Source of the DNA: Paenibacillus sp. JCM 18996
Lineage (GTDB): Bacteria > Bacillota > Bacilli > Paenibacillales > NBRC-103111
NCBI GenBank assembly: GCA_001313085.1
Contig: BBFE01000065.1
Location: forward strand, 1 to 17,770
Length of the DNA: 17,770 nucleotides
Direction: 5' to 3'
Shown here: piece after piece, positions 1 to 8,648 of the stretch
Layout of the letters: every line of letters starts with the position of its first letter
How positions within the stretch are numbered: position 1 is the first letter of the stretch
The notes under the pieces: model-generated
What the model saw: only the letters and a program-made list of their open reading frames with translations
Told to the model about the DNA's origin: nothing
Databases searched by the model: none
Made by a program: the position numbers and the translations under genes

Positions 1-131
1 CATCAGGGTGAGGAGGCTTTTTTTTGTGTAGGGGAGTGGGACCATGGCATCAATCCGCATTTGGGAGTTTTGTCCATGAAAGAAAGTGGCCTGTGAAGGG
101 CCACTTTGAACGTTAAGTATGGAGGAATCGA
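1..131. other. Left-edge non-coding stretch
   Basis: I see no supported gene here. It carries a T8 run at the far left and a hairpin (annotated separately) that probably ends the neighbouring minus-strand SASP gene. A truncated gene entering from the left cannot be excluded, but no frame shows recognisable protein. Confidence 0.4.
83..107 (-). terminator. Probable terminator of the left SASP gene
   Basis: A perfect 9-bp inverted repeat (83-91 AAAGTGGCC with 99-107 GGCCACTTT, 7-nt loop) lies 25 bp past the SASP stop. Read on the minus strand it is followed by a T-rich stretch (CTTTCTTTC), fitting an intrinsic terminator. Confidence 0.6.
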
Positions 132-373
132 CTATCTGGCGAACATGCCAGCAAGTTGTTGTTCAGCGATTTGGACCATACGACGTACCATATGACCACC
201 TATCGCACCTGTATCGCGAGTAGCCATGTACCCGTAATAGCCGTCTTGAGGATCTGAATACCCAACTCTTGTGCAACTTCATATTTCAACTGCTGCAAAG
301 CTTGGTTAGCTTGAGGAACTACCAGAATATTCTGGTTGCCGCCGCCACCTTGGCGCCCTTGACCTTGACCCAT
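132..373 (-). CDS. Alpha/beta-type small acid-soluble spore protein (frameshifted)
   Basis: Small acid-soluble spore proteins coat DNA in the forespore and protect it from UV and chemical damage; they are degraded by the Gpr protease at germination. The reading begins MGQGQGRQGG, then ILVVPQANQALQQLKYEVAQ, the conserved SASP core with the Gpr cleavage region around YEVAQE. After LGIQ (about 255) the frame is lost: the DNA reads CAGATCCTCAAG where one more base gives Q-(M/I)-P-Q-D. The next frame then continues DGYYGYMATRDTGAIGGHMV to the TAG at 132-134, giving about 79 residues. I chose ATG 373 over GTG 382 because an AGGAGGTGAT ribosome site overlaps the latter. The protein is nearly identical to the intact paralogue at 7231-7467. 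The indel is probably a sequencing error. Confidence 0.9.
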
Positions 374-395
374 TATAATCACCTCCTGTGATAGG

Positions 396-425
396 TAGTA
401 TAAACCAGTTTGGAAATGTTACTCA
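396..425 (-). promoter_or_regulatory. Candidate sigma-G/F promoter for the left SASP gene
   Basis: On the minus strand TGAGTA (-35, 420-425) is followed after 17 nt by TATACTA (-10, 396-402). This resembles the forespore sigma-G pattern (GHATR, CATnHTA) with one mismatch in each box. SASP genes are classically sigma-G dependent. The call is by eye only. Confidence 0.45.
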
Positions 426-566
426 TATAAGAAATTGGTAATTTTGACCATACTGGGGCAAGATGAATAGACTTTTGAAACACGCTACAAGCCGGTGTAT
501 CTTTCCCTTTACTTATCTCCTTTGTGTGAGATAATGGAAAAAAACGAACGGAATGGGGAGAATCCA

Positions 567-1542
567 TTGCTGCAGAAGCTGAACAAAACGCTTGAAAAAA
601 TGGATGCCGCTGATTACTCCGAGCAGTGTGTTCATCGGAATCCTTTTGGCCTATCGGATCGAACATCTGACCTTTCTGGTTCCGTGGATTTTCGGGTTTA
701 TTACTTTGAACGGAAGCTTGAGCCTGAATTTTAAGGATTTGCAGCGGGCGCTGCAGCAGCCTTTTCCCATTATAGTATCGCTGATGCTGCTTCACGGTAT
801 TATGCCTCTTGCCGCGTGGGGGATGGGCAAGCTGTTTTTTGCCTGGGGATCCGTTGCTCGTAACGGGGCTCGTCCTGCTGCTCGCGGTTCCTACCGGCAT
901 CGTCAGCTTTATGTGGGTTTCGATCTATAGAGGTCATATTGCCCTCACGCTTTCCATTATTCTGATCGACACGTTGCTGTCGCCTTTTATCGTGCCGGGC
1001 ATTCTGTCCATTATGGTTGGGGCCGAGGTGCAGATGGACGTGTGGGGAATGATGAAAGGCCTGCTCATTATGGTTGTCGCGCCTTCCATACTTGGGATGC
1101 TGCTGAATCAATGGACGGCCGGAAAGATCAAGAAGAGTTGGGGCCCCGCGCTGGCTCCTTTATCAAAGGTGGGATTGGCGGCGGTCATTATCATCAACAG
1201 CGCGGTAATCTCGCCTTATCTGACCCAAATGTCAGCGAAACTGGTCTGGACGGGGATTCTGATTGTTGCCGTTGTCGCGGCCGGATATATGGGGGCTTAC
1301 TTGCTGTCGAGGGCGCTAAAATGGAGCAGGGAGCTGGCCGTCACCATGACGTTTAACTGCGGCATGCGTAACATCAGCGCGGGTGCCGTCCTCGCGATTG
1401 CGTATTTTCCGCCCACTGTGGCTATGCCTGTCATTATCGGAATGCTGTTTCAGCAGATGCTGGCTTCTTTGTTCGGTTTTGCCCTGTTCAGGGAGAAAAA
1501 AAAGATGTACCTGCCGCAGCTCCCAATACGTTGGCGGGATGA
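567..1542 (+). CDS. Bile acid:sodium symporter (BASS) family transporter (frameshifted)
   Basis: This is a multi-pass inner-membrane transporter of the BASS/YocS type; the substrate cannot be told from sequence. After correction it starts LQKLNKTLEKWMPLITPSS, followed by about nine hydrophobic segments. Characteristic stretches are GDPLLVTGLVLLLAVPTG and TFNCGMRNISAGAVLAI, the latter being the conserved late-helix motif of the family. A6 at 595-600 and T6 at 835-840 each carry one extra base. The A8 run at 1496-1503 makes the C-terminus uncertain: as read, the frame runs through a terminator hairpin to 1624, while a shift there gives a stop at 1540-1542, before the hairpin, which I prefer. 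A TTG start at 567 has GGGGAG six bases upstream; ATG 534 is an alternative without a ribosome site. Confidence 0.8.
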
Positions 1543-1564
1543 CGAACGGGTACTGCCTGCACAA

Positions 1565-1597
1565 AACAGCCTGCTGAGTTTGTCTCAGCAGGCTGTT
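1565..1597. terminator. Strong hairpin between convergent genes
   Basis: A perfect 14-bp inverted repeat (1565-1578 AACAGCCTGCTGAG with 1584-1597) with a 5-nt loop. On the minus strand the stem is followed by TTTTG; on the plus strand there is no U-tract. It lies between the BASS gene and the convergent epimerase gene. Confidence 0.6.
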
Positions 1598-1641
1598 GCC
1601 CGATGCCCAAAAGTCCGGGTATGATGCCGAAGGTATTCTGA

Positions 1642-1667
1642 CTGCTGAGCTTGTCCCGGCAGGATTT
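1642..1667 (+). terminator. Second, degenerate copy of the hairpin, with T-run
   Basis: Positions 1642-1663 repeat 1571-1592 with three differences. This copy still folds (CTGC with GCAG plus neighbouring pairs) and is followed by ATTTT on the plus strand, so it may be the actual terminator of the BASS gene. Confidence 0.4.
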
Positions 1668-1700
1668 TGGCGGCTGCAGCGCGGCACACAACAATGTCTT

Positions 1701-2649
1701 TTACTTATGTACAACTTCCAAGGTTACCTCGAAAAGCCGTGAAGCGCCCTGCTCTAAACCGATAACTCCGGTAGTCGAATAGTCCCGATCGACGTTCGGC
1801 GCATCCGTTACCCATGTGTAGGGCTCGAGACAAATAAACTGATCGGCCTCTCCCTTGGTGTAGATGACCCAATGCTTGAAATCGTCAGAGCCGCTGTAAC
1901 GGATATCACAATCCGGACCGGAGAGGACGGCCAGGCACGGATTGTTCCCGATTTGGAAAACGGTATCCATATTCTGTCCCTTGAGGTTCAATCCTTGTGC
2001 AAGTCCCTCGTACATACCCAGCCCGGCAATCTGCCCTGTCGGAATATTCTGTTCGTCCAATTCCCATATTCCCGATACGGGGAGCTGCAAAGTCCAGCGG
2101 TCGGGCTCGCCGCCCAGCAGGAACCATGTATGCAAGCCGTATCCGATCGGTGCTGTGGCGTCTCCCTCGTTGGTAACGGCGAGCTTTTGCACAAGTGAAG
2201 ATCCTTTCAGCTCGTAAGTGACCTCCAGCTTCAAAGAGTGTGGATACTGTCTAAGCACATTCTCATAATCCCGGGTGCGGATTTCACAGGTGATGGAAGC
2301 GCTTCCCGATTGCTCGCCGGTTCCCGTCACTTGCCACGGCTGAGTGCGGAACAGCCCGTGGATATGGTTGCCTTGCGGATGGTTCACGTTAAATTGATAC
2401 TCTCTGCCGTCGAAAGAAAAGCGGCCCTGGCGAATCCGGTTCGGGGGAAAAAAGGATCGGGGTTCCGTACTGGATGGGATTGTCCTTCAGTTCCTGAGGG
2501 GAAGGCGGGACGCGCAGCATTTCCCTGTCCAACACCTGGTCGTACACGGAAATCACGTTGTTGTTGATGCCGGGGCATAAGGTTACGGTCAGCAGTTCAT
2601 TGCTTATTTTGTACACGGGGGTGCCTTGCCAAATGTCTTGTTTGATCAT
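1701..2649 (-). CDS. Aldose 1-epimerase (mutarotase) family protein (one frameshift)
   Basis: Enzymes of this family interconvert alpha and beta anomers of sugars in the cytoplasm. The corrected protein (about 315 residues) begins MIKQDIWQGTPVYKISNELL. The family's active-site elements are visible: NHIHGLF (first histidine) at about residue 100, IGYGLHTWFLL (second histidine), and CLEPYTWVTDAPN near the C-terminus, whose Glu matches the catalytic base. The frame breaks at A6 2448-2453; removing one base joins PILF to PPNRIRQGRFSFDGREYQFN, so the sequence probably has one extra base. Start ATG 2649 has AAGGAGT upstream, at slightly long spacing. The gene lies 57 bp downstream of the YcgQ-like gene on the same strand. 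Substrate is unknown; a divergent GalM-like enzyme is likely. Confidence 0.85.
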
Positions 2650-2706
2650 CAGCTATAGAGACTCCTTTGCCAAATAAAGTATGAATAACGCTTCCATTAT
2701 ATGAAA

Positions 2707-3646
2707 TTACCGGCCGAAATCATAGTTCGGATATACGTACTGCGTGGTGGGAGGAGTGATTTTTTTCCACTTTTTTCCACCTTCAGCTGCATCACTTCGT
2801 TATCCTCGAAGTTCGTTTTCCCGATGGTCCCGGTAACTTTCACCCACGTGTCGTTCGGAAGGGCGGAAGCGCGGCTGTAGTCTGCCAGTACGCCAAACGG
2901 CGAAGCGTCGGCAGAGCAGCAGGAGACGGCAAAGCGGCCTACTACAAACTGATTCGGAGACATATTATTTTCCCTGTGTACAAAACCGCTGATCTCCATT
3001 TTTTTTGCCGATAAAAGGGTTCAAGTAGAGGTCAATCGTCGTTAACGTTTCCATGTAGAGCTCATCTTTTACGGGAATGGCTGTGCCCATTTGGTAGAGC
3101 TGCATGGCAAATTTGGCGTAGTGCTCCGTAAATTTGTCCGAAGGAAAAAGCTCGTTGCGATTGGCATCCAAATCCGAAGCGCCGGAAGCCGCGCTTTTTT
3201 TGTGGACTGGCCGTCGGGCGCTCCATTTCCCCCTTTGCGGCCGCAAAGCGGAGGAGGATTTCACGCTGCTTGCGCTGTTCAGGTTAATCCCTTTTTTGGC
3301 TGCGAGGGAGCTTCCCATAGAGGCGTCGGGCAGCAGGAAGCCGAAAGCAAGGGGGAGCACGAACAGGCCGTACAGCAGCGTGTTTTTTAAGCGCGGAAGT
3401 GGAGGGAAGGTGCTCGCAGTCGCAGTCCGGCTCTCTTGATCCCCACAGTGAGATGATCCCGCTATAGATTTGATAAACAGCCATTGCGTAAAAGGCGACG
3501 GCAGACCATTTCACATAATCCGCCATCCGTGGGGCTATGTAGTAAAGGATACGGTCCGTTTTGGCAAGATAGGCGATGTATACGGCAAATCCGAGCAGGA
3601 TGGCCCCTTTGAGAAGATGATGAAGGCTTAAAGTTTTGGCGGACAT
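2707..3646 (-). CDS. ycgQ: TIGR03943/DUF1980 (YcgQ-like) membrane protein, partner of the permease (frameshifted)
   Basis: The N-terminus (MSAKTLSLHHLLKGAILLGF) holds two membrane segments, then a short Cys-containing linker (DCDCEH), another membrane helix (LLYGLFVLPLAFGFLLPD) and a soluble C-terminal domain (MEISGFVHREN...NQFVVGRFAVSCCSADASPF). These are typical of the TIGR03943 family, which is usually encoded beside a UPF0718 permease, as here. Its biochemical function is unknown; a role in metal handling is inferred from the partner. Frame breaks at T6 3383-3388, T8 2999-3006, T6 2771-2776 and T7 2760-2766 each vanish if one base is removed, giving a C-terminus ending YPNYDFGR and TAA at 2707-2709. 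ATG 3646 has AGGAG seven bases upstream and lies 18 bp after the permease stop, so the two are one operon. Confidence 0.8.
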
Positions 3647-3664
3647 TGTACCACTCCTGACAAA

Positions 3665-4808
3665 TTAATGAAGGACAAACCTTTCGAAGACCAAGGATCC
3701 GGCTAATACCACCGCGGCAACCAGAGGGAAAAGAAGCAGCACGAAACGGGTGCGGAATACCGACAACAGCATGAGTGTACTTTTGATATCCAGCATCGGC
3801 CGAACACGAGAAAGGTTAGCAGGGAGCCGGCCGTAAACGTAGTGCTGAAGGATGACGCCACAAAAGCGTCCGAAGTCGAACAAAGCGACAGCACGTAGGC
3901 GAAGCCCATCATGAACAGGTGCGAAACGATCGGTCCCTGTCCGACGGAGACGAGGCTTTCGCGGTTAACGCAGGTTTGGATCAGGGCGGTGAGAATAGCT
4001 CCGAACATCAAATACTTGCCCATCTCGAAAAAATTCATCGGAGGCGTGGCTCAGCAGCCCTGACAGACGGCCTCCGTGAGCGTGCGAATGGCCGCCCGAG
4101 GCGTGTTGCCCTCCGCCAGCGTGCGAATGGCGGTGGCGATCGTGAGTGTGAGCCTGAGGGTCGCCTGGGCGAGAGCCGCTCTGAGCGTGCAAATGCGGGT
4201 GAATGCTCTCGTGCTGATGGTGCCGCGCCTGCCCGTTGCCGGAAAATCCGCCGCTGTTTGCGGTGCGCAGAGGCTGCATGATTTTACCAAACCGGTACAC
4301 GGCCAGCCCGATGATTACTGCCGCCGTGAACGCCAGTCCCATACGGGAATAGGCGATTTCGGGCCTGCTGCGGAAAGCCATATAGGTTGAGGCGTATACG
4401 ACCGGATTAATGATCGGGCCGACAAGGATGAAGACGATTGCTATATACACGGGCATTCCCTTATTCATCAGCCTGCGGACGACGGGAATCATCCCGCATT
4501 CGCAGAGAGGGAAAATAATCCCCATCAGGCAGGCGAACAAAATGCCAAGCACCGGATTTTTTTGGGAATGAACCTCTGGATGGTCTCCTCCGAGACGAAT
4601 ACCTGCAGCACCGCGGAAACGGCGACGCCAAGCAGCACGAACGGGAAGGCTTCAAGGATGATGCTGAGAAAAAAAGGGTTTTGAAGGTCTGCAGATCGAT
4701 AGAAGGCAAGGAGGGCAGGGAAATTCCGCGGTCGGTCAAAATAAGGAAAAGCAGCAGGCATACCGCGGCGCTGATGTTGATTCCAATCCGATATATAGTA
4801 GTTTGCAC
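3665..4808 (-). CDS. ycgR: UPF0718/ArsP_1-type permease (YcgR-like) with histidine-rich loop (frameshifted)
   Basis: A polytopic membrane permease of the DUF318/ArsP_1 group. The corrected protein starts (GTG 4808, AGGAGT seven bases upstream) MQTTIYRIGINISAAVCLLL. Recognisable parts are ILEAFPFVLLGVAVSAVLQV, then FPLCECGMIPVVRRLMNKGM with the family's CEC motif, and GPIINPVVYASTYMAF. A long polar loop (about 4070-4240) is packed with His (HHQHESIHPHLH, HTHDRHRHSHAGG, GGHSHAHGG), after which the second membrane half resumes (EMGKYLMFGAILTALIQTCV, LSLCSTSDAFVASSF). Frame breaks lie at A7 4669-4675, T7 4557-4563, A6 4028-4033 (A/T runs too long) and near 3800 (GGCC where GGCCC is expected). The family includes organoarsenical exporters, but the His-rich loop and YcgQ-like neighbour suggest a divalent metal link; that is inference. 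Confidence 0.82.
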
Positions 4809-4851
4809 GAGCGTGACTCCTTTTCTGAAAGGTCTGGAAGGGGTTTTCTTC

Positions 4852-4868
4852 TTGTAATCATTATTATA
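4852..4868 (-). promoter_or_regulatory. Fur-family-like operator over the permease -10 box
   Basis: TTGTAATCATTATTA at 4852-4866 is a 7-1-7 imperfect palindrome. By eye it matches 11 of 14 positions of both Fur and Zur consensus and 12 of 14 of PerR, so the regulator cannot be decided. On the minus strand it overlaps a TATAAT (4863-4868) about 55 bp upstream of the permease start, where a repressor would block transcription. Confidence 0.45.
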
Positions 4869-4921
4869 AGCTATGCGGCTTGCCGGGAATAGAGGACAAC
4901 TATTTCCGGCGGGAAGCAGAG

Positions 4922-4949
4922 TTGACATTGTTTGGAAGTCGGGTATAAT
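4922..4949 (+). promoter_or_regulatory. Sigma-A promoter of trpS
   Basis: TTGACA (4922-4927), 16-nt spacer, TATAAT (4944-4949), both boxes perfect. Transcription should start near 4956, just ahead of the T-box leader. Confidence 0.85.
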
Positions 4950-4955
4950 ATGTAA

Positions 4956-5222
4956 CAATACAAATTGCGATGACGAGGAAGAGTAAAGGGCAGCAAAGTC
5001 TCCACAGAGAGCCGGTGGCGCTGCAAACCGGCGGGACTGAGCCTTTGAATGGGCCTCCGAGCTTAAAGCCGAAATCCGGCTTGTCCGCCGGCGCGGCGGG
5101 CGCGGAAGTAGGCGGCACGGTTCTCCCCGTTACAGGAGCTCAAGGTTTCCCGGCCGGCTTGGCAGGGAGACAATTAGGGTGGCACCACGGTCTTTCGTCC
5201 CTTTCGGCGGAAGGCCTTTTTT
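4956..5222 (+). ncRNA. T-box riboswitch, tryptophan-specific, with terminator
   Basis: The leader has the hallmarks of a T-box that senses uncharged tRNA. The stem I apex has the classic AGAGAGCC...GCAAACCGGC pattern (about 5006-5032). The specifier region GAATGGGCC places a UGG Trp codon at 5050-5052. The T-box proper is AGGGTGGCACCACGG (5176-5190); its TGGC pairs with the tRNA acceptor end, with C facing G73, the discriminator of tRNA-Trp. A terminator follows: GGTCTTTCGTCC pairing with GGCGGAAGGCC and six T (5217-5222). Uncharged tRNA-Trp would stabilise the antiterminator and permit trpS expression. Confidence 0.92.
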
Positions 5223-5243
5223 GTATTTACCGGGAATCACTGA

Positions 5244-6244
<1,001 letters not shown>

Positions 6245-6250
6245 AATAAC

Positions 6251-6289
6251 GCATCCCGTCCCGCTCATCCGGCGGGTACGGGATGTTTT
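6251..6289 (+). terminator. trpS terminator
   Basis: CATCCCGT (6252-6259) pairs with ACGGGATG (6278-6285), with an inner CCCGC/GCGGG extension, followed by TTTT (6286-6289). It lies 7 bp after the trpS stop. Confidence 0.85.
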
Positions 6290-6649
6290 GCGTAATCAGT
6301 CAACTATATAAGTTGAACTCAGTGAAACACACGTGTTACTTGATTACTCTGCAGCCATCTGCGCGGCTTGGCACGGCTCCCACTTCAGCGCAATGACACC
6401 TGACAATACGAACAGGAAAAGTTCCTGCTAATCTTGCCCTGATGCGCTCTGAAGGATTCTTTTGCTGGAAAAGCTCCCGTTAATGTTGTGGAAAATGTCT
6501 CCTGCAGGCTCAACGTGCGAAATTACAGGAAGAAAATTCCGCTCAATCCGATACATACAGCTAAGAAAACAGATTAGAGGAAGCTTTTACTGTAACTTGA
6601 TGCGTAGCCGTATTTATTTCAAACTTTAGTTGAACTTTGCTGGAACTTA
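6290..6649. other. Non-coding stretch between trpS and the insertion-element remnant
   Basis: No supported gene in about 360 bp. Two small perfect inverted repeats are visible: TCAACT-atata-AGTTGA (6300-6316) and CAGGAA-aag-TTCCTG (6413-6427). They could be the decayed left part of the insertion element ending at 6887, but I cannot show that. Confidence 0.35.
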
Positions 6650-6887
6650 AAGCAGACTTTTCGAGCGTAAAATCTATGGAGTCCGTCAAGCAAAAGACTT
6701 AAAAAACATTCGAGCGAAATAGACACCTGTGGCACATAGCAACATTCTGCCAGCCTACGGAGCTATAGGACTCTGCCGTAGGACGGGCTGATGGCACAAC
6801 CCTGAACTTGGGAGTTGTCCGAAGCAGAAATGAATTGAGGTCGCTAACTACCCAAGAATCCACGCCTTTAGGCGTGAGGAGTGTCAA
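6650..6887 (+). mobile_element. 3' remnant of an IS200/IS605-type (TnpB) element with omega-RNA-like end
   Basis: The right part resembles the right end of IS605-family elements, where a guide RNA scaffold overlaps the end of tnpB. CTTGGG (6807-6812) pairs with CCCAAG (6851-6856), followed by AATCC and the terminal hairpin CACGCC-ttta-GGCGTG (6861-6876), then GAGGAGTGTCAA as the element end. A further perfect stem, CCTACGG (6754-6760) with CCGTAGG (6776-6782), lies just upstream. A short reading KDLKNIRAK near 6694 may be a vestige of the TnpB C-terminus. No intact transposase is present. The left boundary is not determined. Confidence 0.6.
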
Positions 6888-7080
6888 TCGGACTTCTTTC
6901 CGGCTTCCGCCTTCCTCCGAAGTCTCGCTTTCAGGATAAAACCGTATCCGATAAAAAAACAGCGCAGCCGCGGAAAAAAAACAGGACAAGCCACGGCCTG
7001 CCGTAGCTTAAGGATATGCCGATGCCGGTGAGCAGCATGATTCCGACGATGGAGAAGAATAGCGCTAGCCGTGAGCTCAT
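6885..7080 (-). CDS. DUF5325 (YlaF-like) small membrane protein (frameshifted)
   Basis: A short protein with two membrane helices and a basic tail. The start is MSSRLALFFSIVGIMLLTGI (ATG 7080); a second helix PWLVLFFSAAALFFIGYGFI follows, ending in an Arg/Lys-rich tail (KARLRRKAEAGKKSD). A8 at 6974-6981 and A7 at 6953-6959 each have one base too many; removing them gives this continuous protein of about 64 residues. Length and layout fit the DUF5325 family of spore formers, whose function is unknown. The TGA stop (6885-6887) lies within the last bases of the insertion-element end, so the native C-terminus may have been altered by the insertion. The ribosome site (AAAGAG) is weak. Confidence 0.65.
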
Positions 7081-7142
7081 ATCAGTCTCAACTCTTTCTG
7101 TAAGTAGTCCATAAATTATATCAAACTTTTCATGAAACCGGT

Positions 7143-7171
7143 GTATATTCTTTGCTTCAGGTAACATAATA
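7143..7171 (+). promoter_or_regulatory. Sigma-G promoter of the right SASP gene
   Basis: GTATA (7143-7147), 17-nt spacer, CATAATA (7165-7171): an excellent match to the forespore sigma-G pattern (GHATR, CATnHTA). It lies about 60 bp upstream of the SASP start. Confidence 0.7.
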
Positions 7172-7188
7172 AGCTTGCAAGCTTGCAA
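7171..7188. repeat. Overlapping perfect palindromes in the SASP 5' leader
   Basis: AAGCTTGCAAGCTTGCAA contains two overlapping 14-bp perfect palindromes (7171-7184 and 7175-7188). They lie at or just after the expected transcription start of the SASP gene. Confidence 0.7.
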
Positions 7189-7230
7189 ATACATCTCAGA
7201 TCAGAGACAGATTGAAAGGAGTGCTTTCTA

Positions 7231-7467
7231 ATGGGTCAAGGTCAAGGACGTCAAGGCGGCGGAAATCAGAACATTCTGGTTGTTCCTCAGGCGAACCAAG
7301 CTTTGCAGCAGTTGAAATATGAAGTCGCTCAAGAATTAGGTATCCAAATGCCTCAAGACGGGTACTACGGTTATATGGCTACGCGCGATACTGGCGCTAT
7401 CGGAGGCCATATGGTGCGCCGAATGATTCAAATAGCTGAAGAGCAGCTTGCAGGCGGGTTTCGTTAA
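7231..7467 (+). CDS. Alpha/beta-type small acid-soluble spore protein
   Basis: An intact 78-residue DNA-binding spore protein that saturates forespore DNA and confers UV and heat resistance. It reads MGQGQGRQGG, then ILVVPQANQALQQLKYEVAQ and YYGYMATRDTGAIGGHMVRR, ending QLAGGFR. The conserved core and the Gpr cleavage region (YEVAQE) are present. Length is slightly above the usual 60-75 because of the Gly/Gln-rich N-terminus. ATG 7231 has AAAGGAG nine bases upstream and a good sigma-G promoter. It is a near-copy of the gene at 132-373, in opposite orientation about 7 kb away. It is one of the few genes here without an indel. Confidence 0.95.
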   Translation: MGQGQGRQGGGNQNILVVPQANQALQQLKYEVAQELGIQMPQDGYYGYMATRDTGAIGGHMVRRMIQIAEEQLAGGFR

Positions 7468-7498
7468 TCTTTACTTTACCAGAAGTTAGCATAATAGA

Positions 7499-7534
7499 AG
7501 CTCAAGGGTTTGCCGCCCTTGAGCTTTGTTTTTT
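7499..7534. terminator. Terminator between convergent SASP and YfhP-like genes
   Basis: AGCTCAAGGG (7499-7508) pairs perfectly with CCCTTGAGCT (7516-7525), followed by TTGTTTTTT on the plus strand. It ends the SASP transcript and may also serve the convergent minus-strand gene. Confidence 0.88.
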
Positions 7535-7545
7535 GCATGCGGGTT

Positions 7546-8534
7546 TTAGTATAAATCGACTTTCAGCTTCTTGTTCAGTTTGGATTCGCTGACCCAGCCG
7601 ACGTAGGAATCGATCGTTCTATAATCCCGGTCCATATGACTACCGCCACGAACGGGTACTTTTTTTGCGATACCGGTAGCGGATATCGCTCCATCGCACC
7701 TCGTAGCCCCACTGATGCTCCTTCACCTCGGCGCACGCAAACGACGAGAAGTACAGCAGCGCCGCCACGTTCGGATTGGACTTGGAATGTTCGATCGCCG
7801 GGTGGTCAGAGCAGCGGGTGCTGTCCACCCACTTGAGCCGGGTGCCTTTCAGCTCTCCCAGCTGGTATTCCCCGTGCGGCCTTTTTTTCACCACATTCCA
7901 AATTCGGACATCGTATGTCGGCAGCAGGTAATAGACGTCGCCTTCCGCATAAGCCGGGTCCTGCTCCTTCAAGCCTTTTTTCAAGCCTGTAGTGAATGAG
8001 GGAGCGCCAAATGTAGTAGAATCCGATAATAACGTATAACGCGGGAAAAAATGACCTGGGGCCGGGCAAGCTGGAACAGCCAGAGCGCCAAAGCGGCCAC
8101 ATGCGCCGCGAAAATGAACATATCGAAGATATGCATAATGTTCCAGGAAATCCATTTTTTTCCGTGAAGGGCCGGAAAGCCTGGGTGCCGTAAGTATTGA
8201 ACAAATCGGTGAACACGTGAAAAGCGACAGCGATAAACACCCACATTGCCACATGAAGGATCGGAAGGCCTTGAAAAATAAGTTCGAGCAAAAGCGTGAT
8301 CGCCGCGGTCCAGATTGCAATCGCCGGCAAAGAATGGCTCATCCCCCTATGGTTCCGGATATACGTGGCATTCCCCCCGAACCGGGTCAGACCGTCAAAA
8401 TCGGGAGCCTGAGAGCCGAGCACGGTTCCCAGCAGTACGGCGGCAAATACTCCGGAGCTTGTGGTTACGACGGGATCGACGGTTGCAAGCCCTGCCAGCC
8501 CCAGGCCGATGACCAAATGTGTTCCTGTGTCCAT
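7546..8534 (-). CDS. yfhP: YfhP/YdjM-type membrane-bound metal-dependent hydrolase family protein (frameshifted)
   Basis: A membrane protein of the YdjM (LexA-regulated hydrolase-like) superfamily. It starts MDTGTHLVIGLGLAGLATVD, with AAGGAGGA upstream of ATG 8534. Family hallmarks are LGSQAPDFDGLTRF, YIRNHRGMSHSLP (the H-x3-SH metal-type motif) and VFIAVAFHVFTDLFNTYGTQ. The middle continues EKWISWNIMHIFDMFIFAAH and YVIIGFYYIWRSLIHYRLEK, then a soluble tail (DPAYAEGDVYYLLPTYD). Breaks occur at T7 8155-8161 (two extra, or one missing), A6 8046-8051, T6 7976-7981 and T7 7660-7666; near 7635 one more base seems lost. The likely end is DSYVGWVSESKLNKK, with TAA at 7546-7548. A hydrolase activity is only a family name; no substrate is known to me. 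Confidence 0.8.
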
Positions 8535-8648
8535 GAACAGTCCTCCTTCAAAAAAACCGAGCGTTTATAACTCATTATACCCGTGTTAGAATGACTTTGG
8601 GCAGCATCCTTATTTATTACCCAAAAAAATAATAAAAGGAGCCACACT

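Noticed and set aside
4076..4390. Plus-strand frames opposite the His-rich loop
   Set aside because: They are shadows of the CAC/CAT-rich minus strand (giving Val/Arg/Ala-rich antisense) and have no start signals.
6699..6989. Minus-strand open frame running from the DUF5325-like gene into the insertion remnant
   Set aside because: It arises from the extra T in a T-run; the corrected gene stops at 6885-6887, and the remainder is antisense to the element end.
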